The notes beneath the pieces are model-generated. The model worked only from the letters and a program-made list of their open reading frames with translations, searched no databases and had not been told where the DNA came from. A DNA stretch of 64,000 bases from positions 248,001 through 312,000 of the forward strand of contig NZ_BMMP01000006.1 in NCBI RefSeq assembly GCF_014645895.1. Direction: 5' to 3'. The DNA comes from Streptomyces daqingensis. GTDB taxonomy: Bacteria > Actinomycetota > Actinomycetes > Streptomycetales > Streptomycetaceae. This document shows, one piece after another, positions 29,592 to 38,941 of this stretch; position 1 is the first letter of the stretch; each line of letters begins with the position of its first letter. Made by a program: the position numbers and the translations under genes.

Positions 29592-32531
29592 CTACTGCCC
29601 CGAGCGGCGGGCGGGGAACTCGACCACCTGCTGGTAGGTGGGCCGGTTCTGCCAGGCGATCCGCGGGACGGTGATGCCGCCCATGGAGCGGTGCACGATC
29701 GAGTCGGCGCACACCTGGTCGCCCGCGTCGCACTCCTTGTCGCCGGGGTACGTCTCCTCGGCGGGGGTGGCGACCGCGTCCGACAGCGTGCTCAGCAGCA
29801 CCTTCCGGCACTCCTCGAGCGAGCCCTTGCCGCAGTACTCCCTGTCCAGCGGCGACGCGACGTCCTCGCCCTGCACCGCCCGCAGGTCCTTCTCGACGAA
29901 GGACCACCAGCCGTGCTGCATCGCGGAACCCTTGTGCGGCTGGCTCCCTCCGACGCCTCCGCCGCCTCCTCCGCCGCCGTTCTGACCGCCCGACGGGGAC
30001 TCGTTCACGGGGGTGACCCCGGTGAGCGACTTGTAGAGGTCCTCGCCCAGCACGGGCTTGAACTGCCCCTCGACCAGCAGCGGCCACCAGGCGTCCAGCG
30101 TCCGGATGGCTTCCGCGTGCTCGTACTCGCCGTCGTCCTTCGCGGCCTCGCGCCGCAGGGATCCCGACTTCTCCCAGGTGCGCAGCTTCTCGACTGCCGC
30201 GGCCTGTTCGGGGTCGGTGATCTCGCCGGAGCCGATGACGTCGAGGAGTTCGGGGAGCACCTTCTCCGCCCGCAGGTCGGCGACGGCGGCCTCCTCCATG
30301 GCCTTGACGAGGTCGGCGCGCGTCACTCCGCCCTTCTCGACGAGTGCGGAGACCCGCTTGTCGAGCAGGTCGCCCCGGTGGACGGAGCCGCTGCCCCAGC
30401 CCGAGGTGAAGCTCTTGGCCTGCTTGTTGTTCCAGTTGACGTAGTACCCCTGGTCGACCGACTGCGGGTGCTCCGCGGGCGGGGTGACGGCCGACGTGTT
30501 GGTCGTCGGGTCCCAGTCCTTCCATTCGTTCGCGGCCGTCGCGAGGATCGGCTTGTCGGGGTCGGTGCCCGGCGAACGGACGGGATTCGTACCGGAGTTG
30601 TAGTAGGCGGTGTGCTCGGCGTCCGCGTAGAACCAGTTGAAGGTGTAGCCGATGTCCTGCGCCGCCTCCTGGAAGCTGGCCGCGGAGGTGATCGCCGACG
30701 GGTCGTTGAACTTCTGGAAGCCGATGACCGAGTCGGCGTCGTGCTGGTACGTGGAGCGCAGCGCCGTGAAGGCGACGGGCTTGCCCTTCACGGTGCCGGT
30801 GTGGCTGACCAGGCCGTACGCCGACCGCAGGCTCACCAGGTCGTACGACCCGGCCTCCGTCGAGTCGGCGAGGGTGGGTTTCCACTCGTTGTGCTTGGTC
30901 AGCTTCTCGAAGGGCGTGCACTTGCCGCGGAACATGTAGCTGCGCGAGTCGGTGGTGGGTTCCTCGCCGGACTCCTCGCAGAGTTCGACCGCGAAGGTGT
31001 CGGTGATGTCCTGGCTCGCGGAGGTGGCGCTCCACGAGTAGTCGAGTCCGCGGCCGAGTTCGACGTAGAAGCTGAGGCCGGGGAAGGACGCACCGCGGGA
31101 GCGGAGCCCCGGGCCGTCGAGCTCCTGTACCATCATGATCTGCGGCGAGTAGTAGGCGGTCTGCGGCCCGTAGACGGCGATGGGGTTGCCGGATGCGGTG
31201 TGCTCTCCGGAGACCACGAGGGCGTTGGACATGCCCTTCTTCGACGTGATCAGGTCGGCGGGCAGGACGCCCTGCTTCTTCTCCTTCCCGGCCGCCTTCT
31301 CGCTCCCGGTGCCGGTCTCGTTCTGGGAGTGGTCGAAGGCCGTGACCGATCCCGCTTCAGGGGTGGCGACGCCCTTGGGGTCGCTCGGCGACTCCGCGTA
31401 CGGGAACTCCTTACCGTGCACGGTGGTCGTGGCCTCGGAGTCGTTCTGGGCGCGCCAGGCGGCGTACGCCTTCTCGCCGTCCGCCTTGCCGTACTGGCTC
31501 TCGAACGCCAACTCGGCCAGGGCGTTGCCGACTTCGCCGCCACCGCCGTTGCCGAAGATCGAGCCGATGACGGACGCGATGGCGACGACGTCGGTGATCT
31601 TGAAATCGGCGATCTTCGAGCCGTGGCCGGTCAGCACGTACTCGCCGGGGTAGTTGAGCGCTCCGACGGTGTCGTCGATGAACTCGTTGATGCCGCTGAC
31701 GTAGTTCTGGATGTCCTCGTACGCCTGGGCGCCGCGCTTGCCGGAGTTGCGTATCCGCTCGACCTGGTTCTCCAGGTCCTGCTCGGAGTACGGCGCCACC
31801 GCCCACAGGCTCTGCTCCAGCGACCTGTTGCCCTCCGCGCCGCCCGCGAACGAGGACAGTTCGCCGCGTCCGACGTGCCGCAGGATGTCCATGAGCCACA
31901 AGCGGTCCTGGCCGGCGGCGTATCCGGCCCCGAACTCGGTGCCCGCGCGGGTGGTCCCCTTGATGTGCGGGGTGCCGGTGGCCTTGTCGCGGGTGATGGT
32001 GACGTCGTCGCGGGGCGACTTCACGCTCTCGACCTGGTCCTCCGGGACGCCGAAGGAGGCGTCGTTGAAGTAGTCGGAGAGCTGCTCCTCGGTGAGACCC
32101 GAGTAGTCGTGCAACAGGTCGTCGTACGGGGCCAGTTGGTCGGCCGAATGCTTCGGGCGGGTGCCGATCGTCTTGTGCAGCAGGATCCCCGCCAGCGTGG
32201 CGTGGCCGTTCTGGCCGGCCGGGAGGATGTCGCCGCACTGCCCCTGGCAGGGGTCCTCGGCGGCGGCAGCGGCGGCTGCCCTCTTCTCAGCCGCGGCCGC
32301 GAACGCCGGCGCGGAACCGCTGACGAGGGGGGCGAGCAGCGCGGCGGCGGCCACACCGACCGTGACGGCCCTGGCCTTCGTCGCAGCGGACCTCGTCGAA
32401 GAGGTCCTCACCGCAAGCGACTTCGGGGTGTGCGCTTTCGGGGTGAGGGCTCGTGTGAGTGCGGCCCTGGCCCGGGTGGCGGCTGCCCTCGCGGAGCGGG
32501 CTCTGCCGGACGGAGCGCGGGAAGGTTTCAC
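29592..32531 (-). CDS. Secreted penicillin-acylase-family (Ntn-hydrolase) enzyme
   Basis: A 979-aa preproenzyme. After ~55 Arg/Ala/Thr-rich residues comes a hydrophobic signal core with an AFAAA cleavage region near 76-80. The small chain, spacer and large chain layout of penicillin acylases follows: the new N-terminal nucleophile is Ser435 in GMSNALVVSG, formed by self-cleavage, and NGN-type family segments occur downstream. A Gly-rich run lies near residue 860. Relatives deacylate penicillins, lipopeptides or acyl-homoserine lactones; the substrate here is unknown. The GTG start has AGGAG at a good distance. Confidence 0.9.
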   Translation of the reverse strand: MKPSRAPSGRARSARAAATRARAALTRALTPKAHTPKSLAVRTSSTRSAATKARAVTVGVAAAALLAPLVSGSAPAFAAAAEKRAAAAAAAEDPCQGQCGDILPAGQNGHATLAGILLHKTIGTRPKHSADQLAPYDDLLHDYSGLTEEQLSDYFNDASFGVPEDQVESVKSPRDDVTITRDKATGTPHIKGTTRAGTEFGAGYAAGQDRLWLMDILRHVGRGELSSFAGGAEGNRSLEQSLWAVAPYSEQDLENQVERIRNSGKRGAQAYEDIQNYVSGINEFIDDTVGALNYPGEYVLTGHGSKIADFKITDVVAIASVIGSIFGNGGGGEVGNALAELAFESQYGKADGEKAYAAWRAQNDSEATTTVHGKEFPYAESPSDPKGVATPEAGSVTAFDHSQNETGTGSEKAAGKEKKQGVLPADLITSKKGMSNALVVSGEHTASGNPIAVYGPQTAYYSPQIMMVQELDGPGLRSRGASFPGLSFYVELGRGLDYSWSATSASQDITDTFAVELCEESGEEPTTDSRSYMFRGKCTPFEKLTKHNEWKPTLADSTEAGSYDLVSLRSAYGLVSHTGTVKGKPVAFTALRSTYQHDADSVIGFQKFNDPSAITSAASFQEAAQDIGYTFNWFYADAEHTAYYNSGTNPVRSPGTDPDKPILATAANEWKDWDPTTNTSAVTPPAEHPQSVDQGYYVNWNNKQAKSFTSGWGSGSVHRGDLLDKRVSALVEKGGVTRADLVKAMEEAAVADLRAEKVLPELLDVIGSGEITDPEQAAAVEKLRTWEKSGSLRREAAKDDGEYEHAEAIRTLDAWWPLLVEGQFKPVLGEDLYKSLTGVTPVNESPSGGQNGGGGGGGGVGGSQPHKGSAMQHGWWSFVEKDLRAVQGEDVASPLDREYCGKGSLEECRKVLLSTLSDAVATPAEETYPGDKECDAGDQVCADSIVHRSMGGITVPRIAWQNRPTYQQVVEFPARRSGQ

Positions 32532-32725
32532 CGGGATCTCCTGTGGGGGTGAGACGCGGCAAGCGTGCGAGGAACGTTAATGCGCGTTACTACCCCTGGG
32601 TAGAGTCCTGCCGCCGTTAATCACACAGCCACAAAGGGCCATTGACGTGAGCGGTGGTGTTCCCCTCCCCTCCCGGCGGTTGCGGGCGAGCTGTCCCCTC
32701 CACGGGACGTTCGCGCCGCTCTCAG

Positions 32726-32768
32726 CGCGGAGGGGCCGCCCGGCGGAAAGCCGGACGGCCCCTCCGCG
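32726..32768 (-). terminator. Terminator downstream of the propeller-like gene
   Basis: A 13-bp outer stem (CGCGGAGGGGCCG / CGGCCCCTCCGCG) and a 5-bp inner stem (CCGGC / GCCGG) around a GGAAA loop, with one C-A mismatch between them. Confidence 0.75.
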
Positions 32769-32803
32769 GGCCTGCCGTGTGCCTCAGTGACCGGCGCCCC
32801 GGT

Positions 32804-34024
32804 TCACCCGGCGTCGTAGCTCAGGATCGCGCCCCGGCGGAAGTTGGCGTCGCCGTAGGCTCCGAGCTCGATCACGCCGGTGCTCCAGACCTGCTTCGTA
32901 CCGGGGACGTGGACGGTCTCGTCGGGCCAGAAGCGCTGCTTCTTGTCTACCTCCTCGACCTTGCCCGACCTGCCGGGAACCGGCTTGTGCCTGGCGATCT
33001 CCCGCAGCTCGCCGTCCGCCGCCATGTGCCAGTAGCGGCCCAGCACCAGCCCGCCCGCGCCGTCGGGGGCGAACTCCTCCGAGGCCTTCTCCGCCGCGTC
33101 GGCCGGTCCTTCCTTCCACTCCTTGCCGTCCCAGCGCAACAGGATCGGCTCCTCCTCCGGCTCGGGGCCGCCCTCGCCGTGGTTGAAGGTGTGCGTGCCC
33201 ACCGCCCACACCTCGTCCCCGGAGACGGCGACGGCGGAGTCGAGGCTCGCCGACTCCTCCGGCGGCGCGGGGTCGGGGAAGTGGTACTCCGGGGTCTTCT
33301 CCAGCTTCCACTCCTCGCCGTCCCAGTGCATCGCCGCGGGCTGGCTCAGCGGTCCGCTGTCGTCGGACGTCTCGCGGAAGCCGACCGCCCAGACGTCGTC
33401 CGGGCTGACGCCCGCCAACGAAAGCCCGACGGCGGGGAGTTGCGACTCGGTCCACTTGGTTCCGTCCCAGTGGTGGACGCTCTTGTCGTGACCCAGGACC
33501 CACGCGTCGTCGGCCGCGAGGACGGCCGCCCCGCGGTTCGACGGGGACCCCTCCGCGTCGGGAGCGGGCATCGCCGTCCACTTCTCGCCGTCGAAACGGA
33601 AGGCGAGCGAGCCTGACTGGTCGTTCTCGGTGGCGAACAGCCAGACGTTGTCGGGTGCCGAGCCCTCGATCTGGCTCAGCGACGCTCCCGCCGCCTCCTT
33701 CGGCAGCTCGCTCGGCTTCCACTCGCCTCCGTCGCGGTGCAGCAGGACCTGCTCGGGGTCGCCGCCGGCGCCGTCCTCGCTGGAGGTGCCTATCGCCCAG
33801 CCCTCGCTCTTCGACAGGGCCGCGATATCGGTGAGTTCGGCGCTCAGCGACTCGCTGTAGTAGTCGACGTCCATCGCGGCGGCGGCCTTGGCTGACGAGG
33901 CGGGCGCCCCCTCAGCGGCAGACTGGCCGGGGGCCGGCTCGCCGGCGAACGCCGTCTGGTACCCGACGCCCGCCAGGGCTGCGAGGGCGAGCGCGGCAGC
34001 GGCCTTGAGATGCAACGGTTTCAT
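32804..34024 (-). CDS. Secreted beta-propeller-like protein with W-A-V-G repeats
   Basis: A 406-aa protein with a Sec signal peptide (MKPLHLKAAAALALAALAG, cleavage near AFAGE) and a mature part built of repeats such as SPDDVWAVG, SGDEVWAVG, APDNVWLFA and AADDAWVLG, each followed by a W-D-G-x-x-W strand. This pattern marks a propeller of about six or seven blades, a family common and poorly characterised in Streptomyces. No catalytic residues can be named. The ATG has AGAGGGGAAGC upstream. Transcribed alone; a role in binding a surface ligand is only a guess. Confidence 0.8.
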   Translation of the reverse strand: MKPLHLKAAAALALAALAGVGYQTAFAGEPAPGQSAAEGAPASSAKAAAAMDVDYYSESLSAELTDIAALSKSEGWAIGTSSEDGAGGDPEQVLLHRDGGEWKPSELPKEAAGASLSQIEGSAPDNVWLFATENDQSGSLAFRFDGEKWTAMPAPDAEGSPSNRGAAVLAADDAWVLGHDKSVHHWDGTKWTESQLPAVGLSLAGVSPDDVWAVGFRETSDDSGPLSQPAAMHWDGEEWKLEKTPEYHFPDPAPPEESASLDSAVAVSGDEVWAVGTHTFNHGEGGPEPEEEPILLRWDGKEWKEGPADAAEKASEEFAPDGAGGLVLGRYWHMAADGELREIARHKPVPGRSGKVEEVDKKQRFWPDETVHVPGTKQVWSTGVIELGAYGDANFRRGAILSYDAG

Positions 34025-34239
34025 GCTTCCCCTCTGAGTTGTGCGGTCGTTCGCGGAAGCCTCCGCCGTGCCGGTCACGCACGGCTCCCCCGTCACGGTG
34101 GCAACCCGGTCAACTGAGCGGACGTAGCCGTGAAGACACGCGGTTGCAGAGGGGGGCCATGCGCTTGCTCACACGCCGCGCCCACGCCTGCGGGCCGGAC
34201 ACCGTGCCGGGCAGGCGCCACGCACTCGGCGCCGTCCCG

Positions 34240-35793
34240 TCAGATCCGGAAGACGGAGCCGACGAACTCCGAGAGAAGCCGCTCCTGCAGTGCCTGCGGC
34301 AGGGCGTCCAGCAGCACCAGCACGGGCGCCATCCGCTGCGGCAGCCGCGCGTCGCCGTCCTCGCCGCCCCCGAGTCCCGCGTACGCCAGGACGGCCGAGA
34401 CCTCCTCCGGCCCCAGCGTCGACGGGTCGAGCCCGGCGGCCAGTTCGACCAGTCCGGGATCGGCCTGGACGGGGGGCAGCGCCCGTGCCGCGGTCAGCGC
34501 CTCGGCCAAGTCGGCCAGGAGCGCGTCGACTTGACCGACCGTGGCGGGGGTCAGCGTCAGATGGAGGTTGGGCGGCATCCCCTCGAACTCGAGCTGCGGC
34601 TGCAGGTACCAGCCGCGTACGCGCATCTCGTCCGCGAGATGCAGCAGCAGGCTCAAGTCCCCTCCCCCGCCCGCGTCTTCCGCGGCCGCGAGCGTGAACG
34701 CGACGAGCCCCGCCTCCGGTTCGCCCAGCACGCGGACGCCCTCGACCGCCCGCAGTCCCGCGAGCAGCCGGTCGGAGGCGTCGGCGACCTGACCCGCCAG
34801 CGCCGTGTACCCGTCCTCCCCCACGTGCCGCAGCACGGCCCACGCCTGTGCGAGCAGGCCCGCGGCCTTCGTGCCCTGGACGGTCGGGTTGACCACGGGG
34901 TACCCGGGCCAGCCGGCGTGTGCGAAGTACTGGTACCGGCGCAGCTCGGCGTCGCGGTAGAGCACCACGGACGCGCCCTTGTCGGCGTATCCGTACTTGT
35001 GCAGGTCGACGGAGAGCGACGTCACGCCCGGCACCGTCATCCCGAAGTCCGGCACCTCCCGTCCGGCGCGGCGCAGATAGGGCAGGAGCCAGCCTCCGAT
35101 GCAGGCGTCCACATGGCAGAGCACTCCGCGGTCGGCGGCGAGGCCGGCGATCTGGGCCACCGGGTCGATGACACCGTGCGCGTACGAAGGCGCCGACGCG
35201 ACGACCAGGGCGGTCCGTTCGGTGACGGCGGCGGCCGTCGCCTCGGCGTCGGCCCGGTAGGTCCCGCGGTCCACGGGGACGACGACCGGCTCCACTCCGA
35301 GGTAGGCCGCCGCCTTGTGGAAGGCCGCGTGCGCGGTGGAGGGCAGCACCAACTCCGGTTCCCGCACGCCCCGTTCTGCCCGGGCGTGGTCGCGTGCCGT
35401 CTTGACGGCCAGCAGGATGCTCTCCGTGCCGCCGCTGGTGAACGTGCCCTGTGTGCCGGGCGCGCCGAGGAGGGCGGCGGCGGCGCGTATCAGGTCGTTC
35501 TCCAGCCGGGCGACGCTCGGAAACACCGTCATGTCCAGGCCGTTGACGGTCGCGTACTCCGAGTACGCGGCGGCGGCGAGCGCGTCGAGGCCCTCGATGC
35601 CCGCGTCGTAGACGTAGGCGAAGGTCCGGCCGCCGCGGGTGGGGGCGTCCGAGCCGCGCAGCGCGCGCAGCTCCTCCAGTACCTCCGCGGCGGGAAGGCC
35701 GCCCGGAAGCGCGGTGGGCGGCGGTCCGGCGGCCGGCTGCCCGGCGGCGGGCGGGGCGTGGGTGTCTGCGGGGTGCGGGAGTTCACTCGGCAC
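34240..35793 (-). CDS. PLP-dependent decarboxylase/lyase of the sphingosine-phosphate-lyase type
   Basis: A 517-aa fold-type I PLP enzyme. TSGGTES (residues 119-125) and HVDACIGGW with Asp229 bind the cofactor; the Schiff-base lysine is Lys266 in SVDLHKYGYADKGAS. The group includes sphingosine-1-phosphate lyase, glutamate decarboxylase-like and aspartate/tyrosine decarboxylases; the HKYGYADKG core is closest to the lyase branch. The GTG start lies 11 bases inside the end of the MFS gene, so they are co-transcribed. The substrate is unknown, and the transporter may move the substrate or product. Confidence 0.88.
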   Translation of the reverse strand: MPSELPHPADTHAPPAAGQPAAGPPPTALPGGLPAAEVLEELRALRGSDAPTRGGRTFAYVYDAGIEGLDALAAAAYSEYATVNGLDMTVFPSVARLENDLIRAAAALLGAPGTQGTFTSGGTESILLAVKTARDHARAERGVREPELVLPSTAHAAFHKAAAYLGVEPVVVPVDRGTYRADAEATAAAVTERTALVVASAPSYAHGVIDPVAQIAGLAADRGVLCHVDACIGGWLLPYLRRAGREVPDFGMTVPGVTSLSVDLHKYGYADKGASVVLYRDAELRRYQYFAHAGWPGYPVVNPTVQGTKAAGLLAQAWAVLRHVGEDGYTALAGQVADASDRLLAGLRAVEGVRVLGEPEAGLVAFTLAAAEDAGGGGDLSLLLHLADEMRVRGWYLQPQLEFEGMPPNLHLTLTPATVGQVDALLADLAEALTAARALPPVQADPGLVELAAGLDPSTLGPEEVSAVLAYAGLGGGEDGDARLPQRMAPVLVLLDALPQALQERLLSEFVGSVFRI

Positions 35794-37264
35794 GGTCGGT
35801 CTCGTCCTCCGGTGTGTCGGTACGGTCGTGCCCGCCTTCGCGCGGCCCCGCCCCGGGGGCGGAAGGGGCGCCGGCGGGGTGTTCCTCGTAGCGGTGCAGG
35901 AGCCACAGGCTCACCGCCGCCAGCGCGGCGGGCAGCAGGCTCATCCCCAGGGTGATGCCGGTGAGCGCGGAACCGGGCTGGGCCGCCTGGTGCCCGGCCT
36001 CGGAGGAGCGGAAGCCGGTCACGGCGAGCACCGCCGCGAAGGCCCCCGCGCCGAGCGCGAAGGCCAGCGTCTCGGCGGCCGTCCACAACCCCGTGAAGGT
36101 CGCGGCGCGTCGGCGTCCCGTACGGGCCGCGTCGGCGGCGAGGTTGTCCGCCAGCATGCGCAGCGGCAGCAACTGCAGCCCGCCGTAGGCGACACCGACG
36201 GCGGCGACGGCCCCGTACGCGGTCCACGGCCCGGCCCACGGCGTCGCGACGAGAGCTGCCGCCGCCGTGAGGAAGAGCGAACTGGCCCAGAACTGGGCCG
36301 ACTTGACCCCCCGGCTGCGTGCCAGCCGGTTCCACAGCGGCATGACGAGCGCCAGCGGGCCGATCATGCAGGCGAACAGCGGCGTGACGGCGCCCGCCGA
36401 CCCGAGGACGTACGTCGCGAAGTACTGCACTCCCGCGAGCATCACGCCGACGGCGAGCGCCTGCGCGGTCCACATCCCGGCGAGGTGGAGGAAGGGCCGG
36501 TTCCCGCGTGCCGCCGCCAACTGCCCCCGCAGGGAGGGTTCCGCGGTGCTCCGCGTGACGACCGGCGCCCGGCGCGTCGCGAACCACGCCCCGAACATCC
36601 CGGCCGCGAGCAGCGCGGCCACGGCGAGGCCCATCAGCCGGTAGCCCGACGGCACGTCACGGCCGCCCGCGTGGGCGATCGCCGGCGCCACCGCGCCCGA
36701 CAGCAGGATCGCGGACCCGAGGAAGGCGACGCGCCAGCCGAGGACCCTGCCGCGCTCCTCGGTATCGTCCGTCATCTCCGCGGGCATCGTCACGTACGGG
36801 ACCTGGAAGACGGCGTACGCGGTGGCCGCGAGCAGGAAGAGCAGCGCGGCGTATCCCGCGGCGGCCATGCCGCGCAGCGGCGGAGCGGCGAAGATCAGCG
36901 CGAAGAGCGGCGGCAGCGTGCACGCCCCGGCCAGCAGGAACGGGCGGCGCGGCCCGCCCCGGAACCGGCTGCGGTCGGAGAGGGCGCCGACCACGGGGTT
37001 GATCAGTACGTCCCATGCCTTGGGCAGGAAGAGGGCCACCCCCGCGGCGGCGGCGGGGACGGCCATGACGTTCGTGAGGTAGTAGAGCAGCAGCAGCCCC
37101 GGCACGGTGGCGAAGGTGCCCGTACAGAGGGAGCCCAGGCCGTAGCCGACGCGTACGGACGCGGGCAGCCCGGGGCTCGCGGCCGGTGCACGGCCGCCAC
37201 CGCTGTCACGGGCTGCGCCTCCCACCGGGCGTGCCCGGCCGGGGACTTCACCGCCGGCAACCAC
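35783..37264 (-). CDS. MFS transporter of the GPH (sugar/cation symporter) type
   Basis: A 493-aa membrane protein with about 12 helices. The family loop pattern WDVLINPVVGALSDRSR after the second helix marks the GPH/MFS_2 group. The GTG at 37264 was chosen because it follows GAGGAGG at a 7-nt spacing; the first ~35 residues are then a Gly/Ala-rich cytoplasmic lead. It overlaps the decarboxylase start, forming a two-gene operon. The transported compound may be a polar organic solute related to the decarboxylase, but this is inferred from context. Confidence 0.88.
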   Translation of the reverse strand: MVAGGEVPGRARPVGGAARDSGGGRAPAASPGLPASVRVGYGLGSLCTGTFATVPGLLLLYYLTNVMAVPAAAAGVALFLPKAWDVLINPVVGALSDRSRFRGGPRRPFLLAGACTLPPLFALIFAAPPLRGMAAAGYAALLFLLAATAYAVFQVPYVTMPAEMTDDTEERGRVLGWRVAFLGSAILLSGAVAPAIAHAGGRDVPSGYRLMGLAVAALLAAGMFGAWFATRRAPVVTRSTAEPSLRGQLAAARGNRPFLHLAGMWTAQALAVGVMLAGVQYFATYVLGSAGAVTPLFACMIGPLALVMPLWNRLARSRGVKSAQFWASSLFLTAAAALVATPWAGPWTAYGAVAAVGVAYGGLQLLPLRMLADNLAADAARTGRRRAATFTGLWTAAETLAFALGAGAFAAVLAVTGFRSSEAGHQAAQPGSALTGITLGMSLLPAALAAVSLWLLHRYEEHPAGAPSAPGAGPREGGHDRTDTPEDETDRAE

Positions 37265-37450
37265 TGGATGGCCTCCTCTGGGGCGGAAGCGCCGGACGCG
37301 CGCCGCGCCGGACCGGGCGCAGCTCCGCGCGGCCGATCCGGTTGCCGGGCTGACCCGGGCTGACGCGACGGCGGCGCGCCGCACGCCGCCCGCGCTGCCG
37401 GCGCATCAGTCAACGGCACCCGGCGCCGCGCGTCCAGAGCCTGCTCGCAA

Positions 37451-37469
37451 CGGGCCGGAACCCGGCCCG
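37451..37469 (-). terminator. Hairpin downstream of the cysteine desulfurase
   Basis: CGGGCCGG / CCGGCCCG with an AAC loop, 8 bp perfect, about 60 bp past the desulfurase stop and before the MFS gene. Confidence 0.6.
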
Positions 37470-37527
37470 CGTGACGACGCGCGCGACGGCCCGCGTCAGG
37501 ACCTGCAGACGCCGGGCGACGAGCCGC

Positions 37528-38706
37528 TCAGCTCAGCCCGGCGCCGCGGGCCCGCTCCACCGCCGGGCCGATGGCGGCGGCCACGGCCTCCACGTCGTCC
37601 TCCGTCGAGGTGTGGCCGAGGGAGAAGCGGAGCGTGCCCCGCGCGAGTGCGGGGTCCGAACCGGTCGCGAGGAGCACGTGGCTGGGCTGCGCGATCCCGG
37701 CGGTGCAGGCGGAGCCCGTCGAGCACTCGATGCCCTGCGCGTCCAGCAGGAGCAGCAGGGAGTCGCCCTCGCAGCCGGGGAAGGAGAAGTGGGCGTTGCC
37801 CGGGAGCCGCCCGGCCGGATCGGGGTCGCCGTTGAGCACGGCGTCGGGCACAGCCGTACGCACCTGGTCGATCAGCTTGTCCCGCAGCGCCCCGATCTCG
37901 CGCTCGAAACGGGGGCGGCCCTCGGCGGCGAGTTCGGCGGCCGTCGCGAAGGCGGCGATCGCGGGCACGTCCAGCGTCCCGGACCGTACGTCGCGCTCCT
38001 GGCCGCCGCCGTGCAGGAGCGGCACGGGCGTCTGCTCGCGGCGCAGCAGCAGCGCGCCCACCCCGTACGGGCCGCCGATCTTGTGGCCGGTCAGGGTCAG
38101 CGCGGCCAGGCCGGAGGCGGCGAAGTCCACCTCGGTCTGCCCGACGGCCTGCACGGAGTCCGCGTGCAGCGGCACGCCGAACTCGGCTGCCACCTCTGCG
38201 AGGCGTGCGACCGGCATGACGGTGCCGATCTCGTTGTTCGCCCACATCACCGTGGCCAGCGCCACGGTCGCCGGGTCCCGCTCGATCGCGTCCCGCAGCG
38301 CCTCCGGATGCACCCGGCCGTGGGCGTCGACGGGCAGCCACTCCACGTCGGCGCCCTCGTGGTCGGCGAGCCAGTGGACGGTGTCCAGTACGGCGTGGTG
38401 CTCGACGGGGCTCGCCAGGATCCGCGTACGGGCCGGGTCGCTGTCGCGGCGGGCCCAGAACAGGCCCTTCACCGCGAGGTTGTCGGCCTCGGTGCCGCCG
38501 GCCGTGAAGACGACCTCGCTGGGACGCGCCCCCACCGAAGCGGCGAGCGCCTCACGCGACTCCTCCACCGTGCGCCGCGCGCGGCGCCCCGAGCCGTGCA
38601 GCGACGAGGCGTTCCCGGTGACGGCGAGCTGGGCGGCCATCGTCTGCACCGCCTCGGGGAGCATGGGCGTGGTCGCAGCGTGGTCGAGGTAGGCGGAGCG
38701 GGCCAT
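37528..38706 (-). CDS. Cysteine desulfurase (NifS/IscS type)
   Basis: A 392-aa PLP enzyme releasing sulfur from cysteine for iron-sulfur clusters and tRNA thiolation. The PLP lysine is Lys209 ([10 protein letters not shown]), and the persulfide cysteine is Cys334 in the mobile loop STGSACTAG. The N-terminus YLDHAATTP is diagnostic. The ATG follows GAGG. It stands alone here, divergent from the proline-rich membrane protein; in many actinomycetes it neighbours mnmA, whose sulfur it could supply. Confidence 0.95.
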   Translation of the reverse strand: MARSAYLDHAATTPMLPEAVQTMAAQLAVTGNASSLHGSGRRARRTVEESREALAASVGARPSEVVFTAGGTEADNLAVKGLFWARRDSDPARTRILASPVEHHAVLDTVHWLADHEGADVEWLPVDAHGRVHPEALRDAIERDPATVALATVMWANNEIGTVMPVARLAEVAAEFGVPLHADSVQAVGQTEVDFAASGLAALTLTGHKIGGPYGVGALLLRREQTPVPLLHGGGQERDVRSGTLDVPAIAAFATAAELAAEGRPRFEREIGALRDKLIDQVRTAVPDAVLNGDPDPAGRLPGNAHFSFPGCEGDSLLLLLDAQGIECSTGSACTAGIAQPSHVLLATGSDPALARGTLRFSLGHTSTEDDVEAVAAAIGPAVERARGAGLS

Positions 38707-38941
38707 GATGCCTCGATTCTACGAGCGGCTGGACGGACGGGCACAGCGCGGTCCGGGCTCCGCGCGCGGGACCCGGCGGTTGCCGGACCCGGACGTGTGC
38801 CGGACCACTCACCAGCGGTACGCTCCCGCCGGGCTGTTCTCGCCCGTCCGGCACGTTCTCTGGCGCCGGTATCCGGGCACAGCCGACGACAACGTCCGTA
38901 CGGCCGGACGTATTCCACTGGGGGCTAGGGGGGATGGCCGA

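Noticed and set aside
29943..29990. Short tandem repeat in the penicillin-acylase gene taken for a CRISPR-like or VNTR feature
   Set aside because: It is a run of GGC/GGA/GGT codons encoding a Gly-rich linker; no spacers exist.
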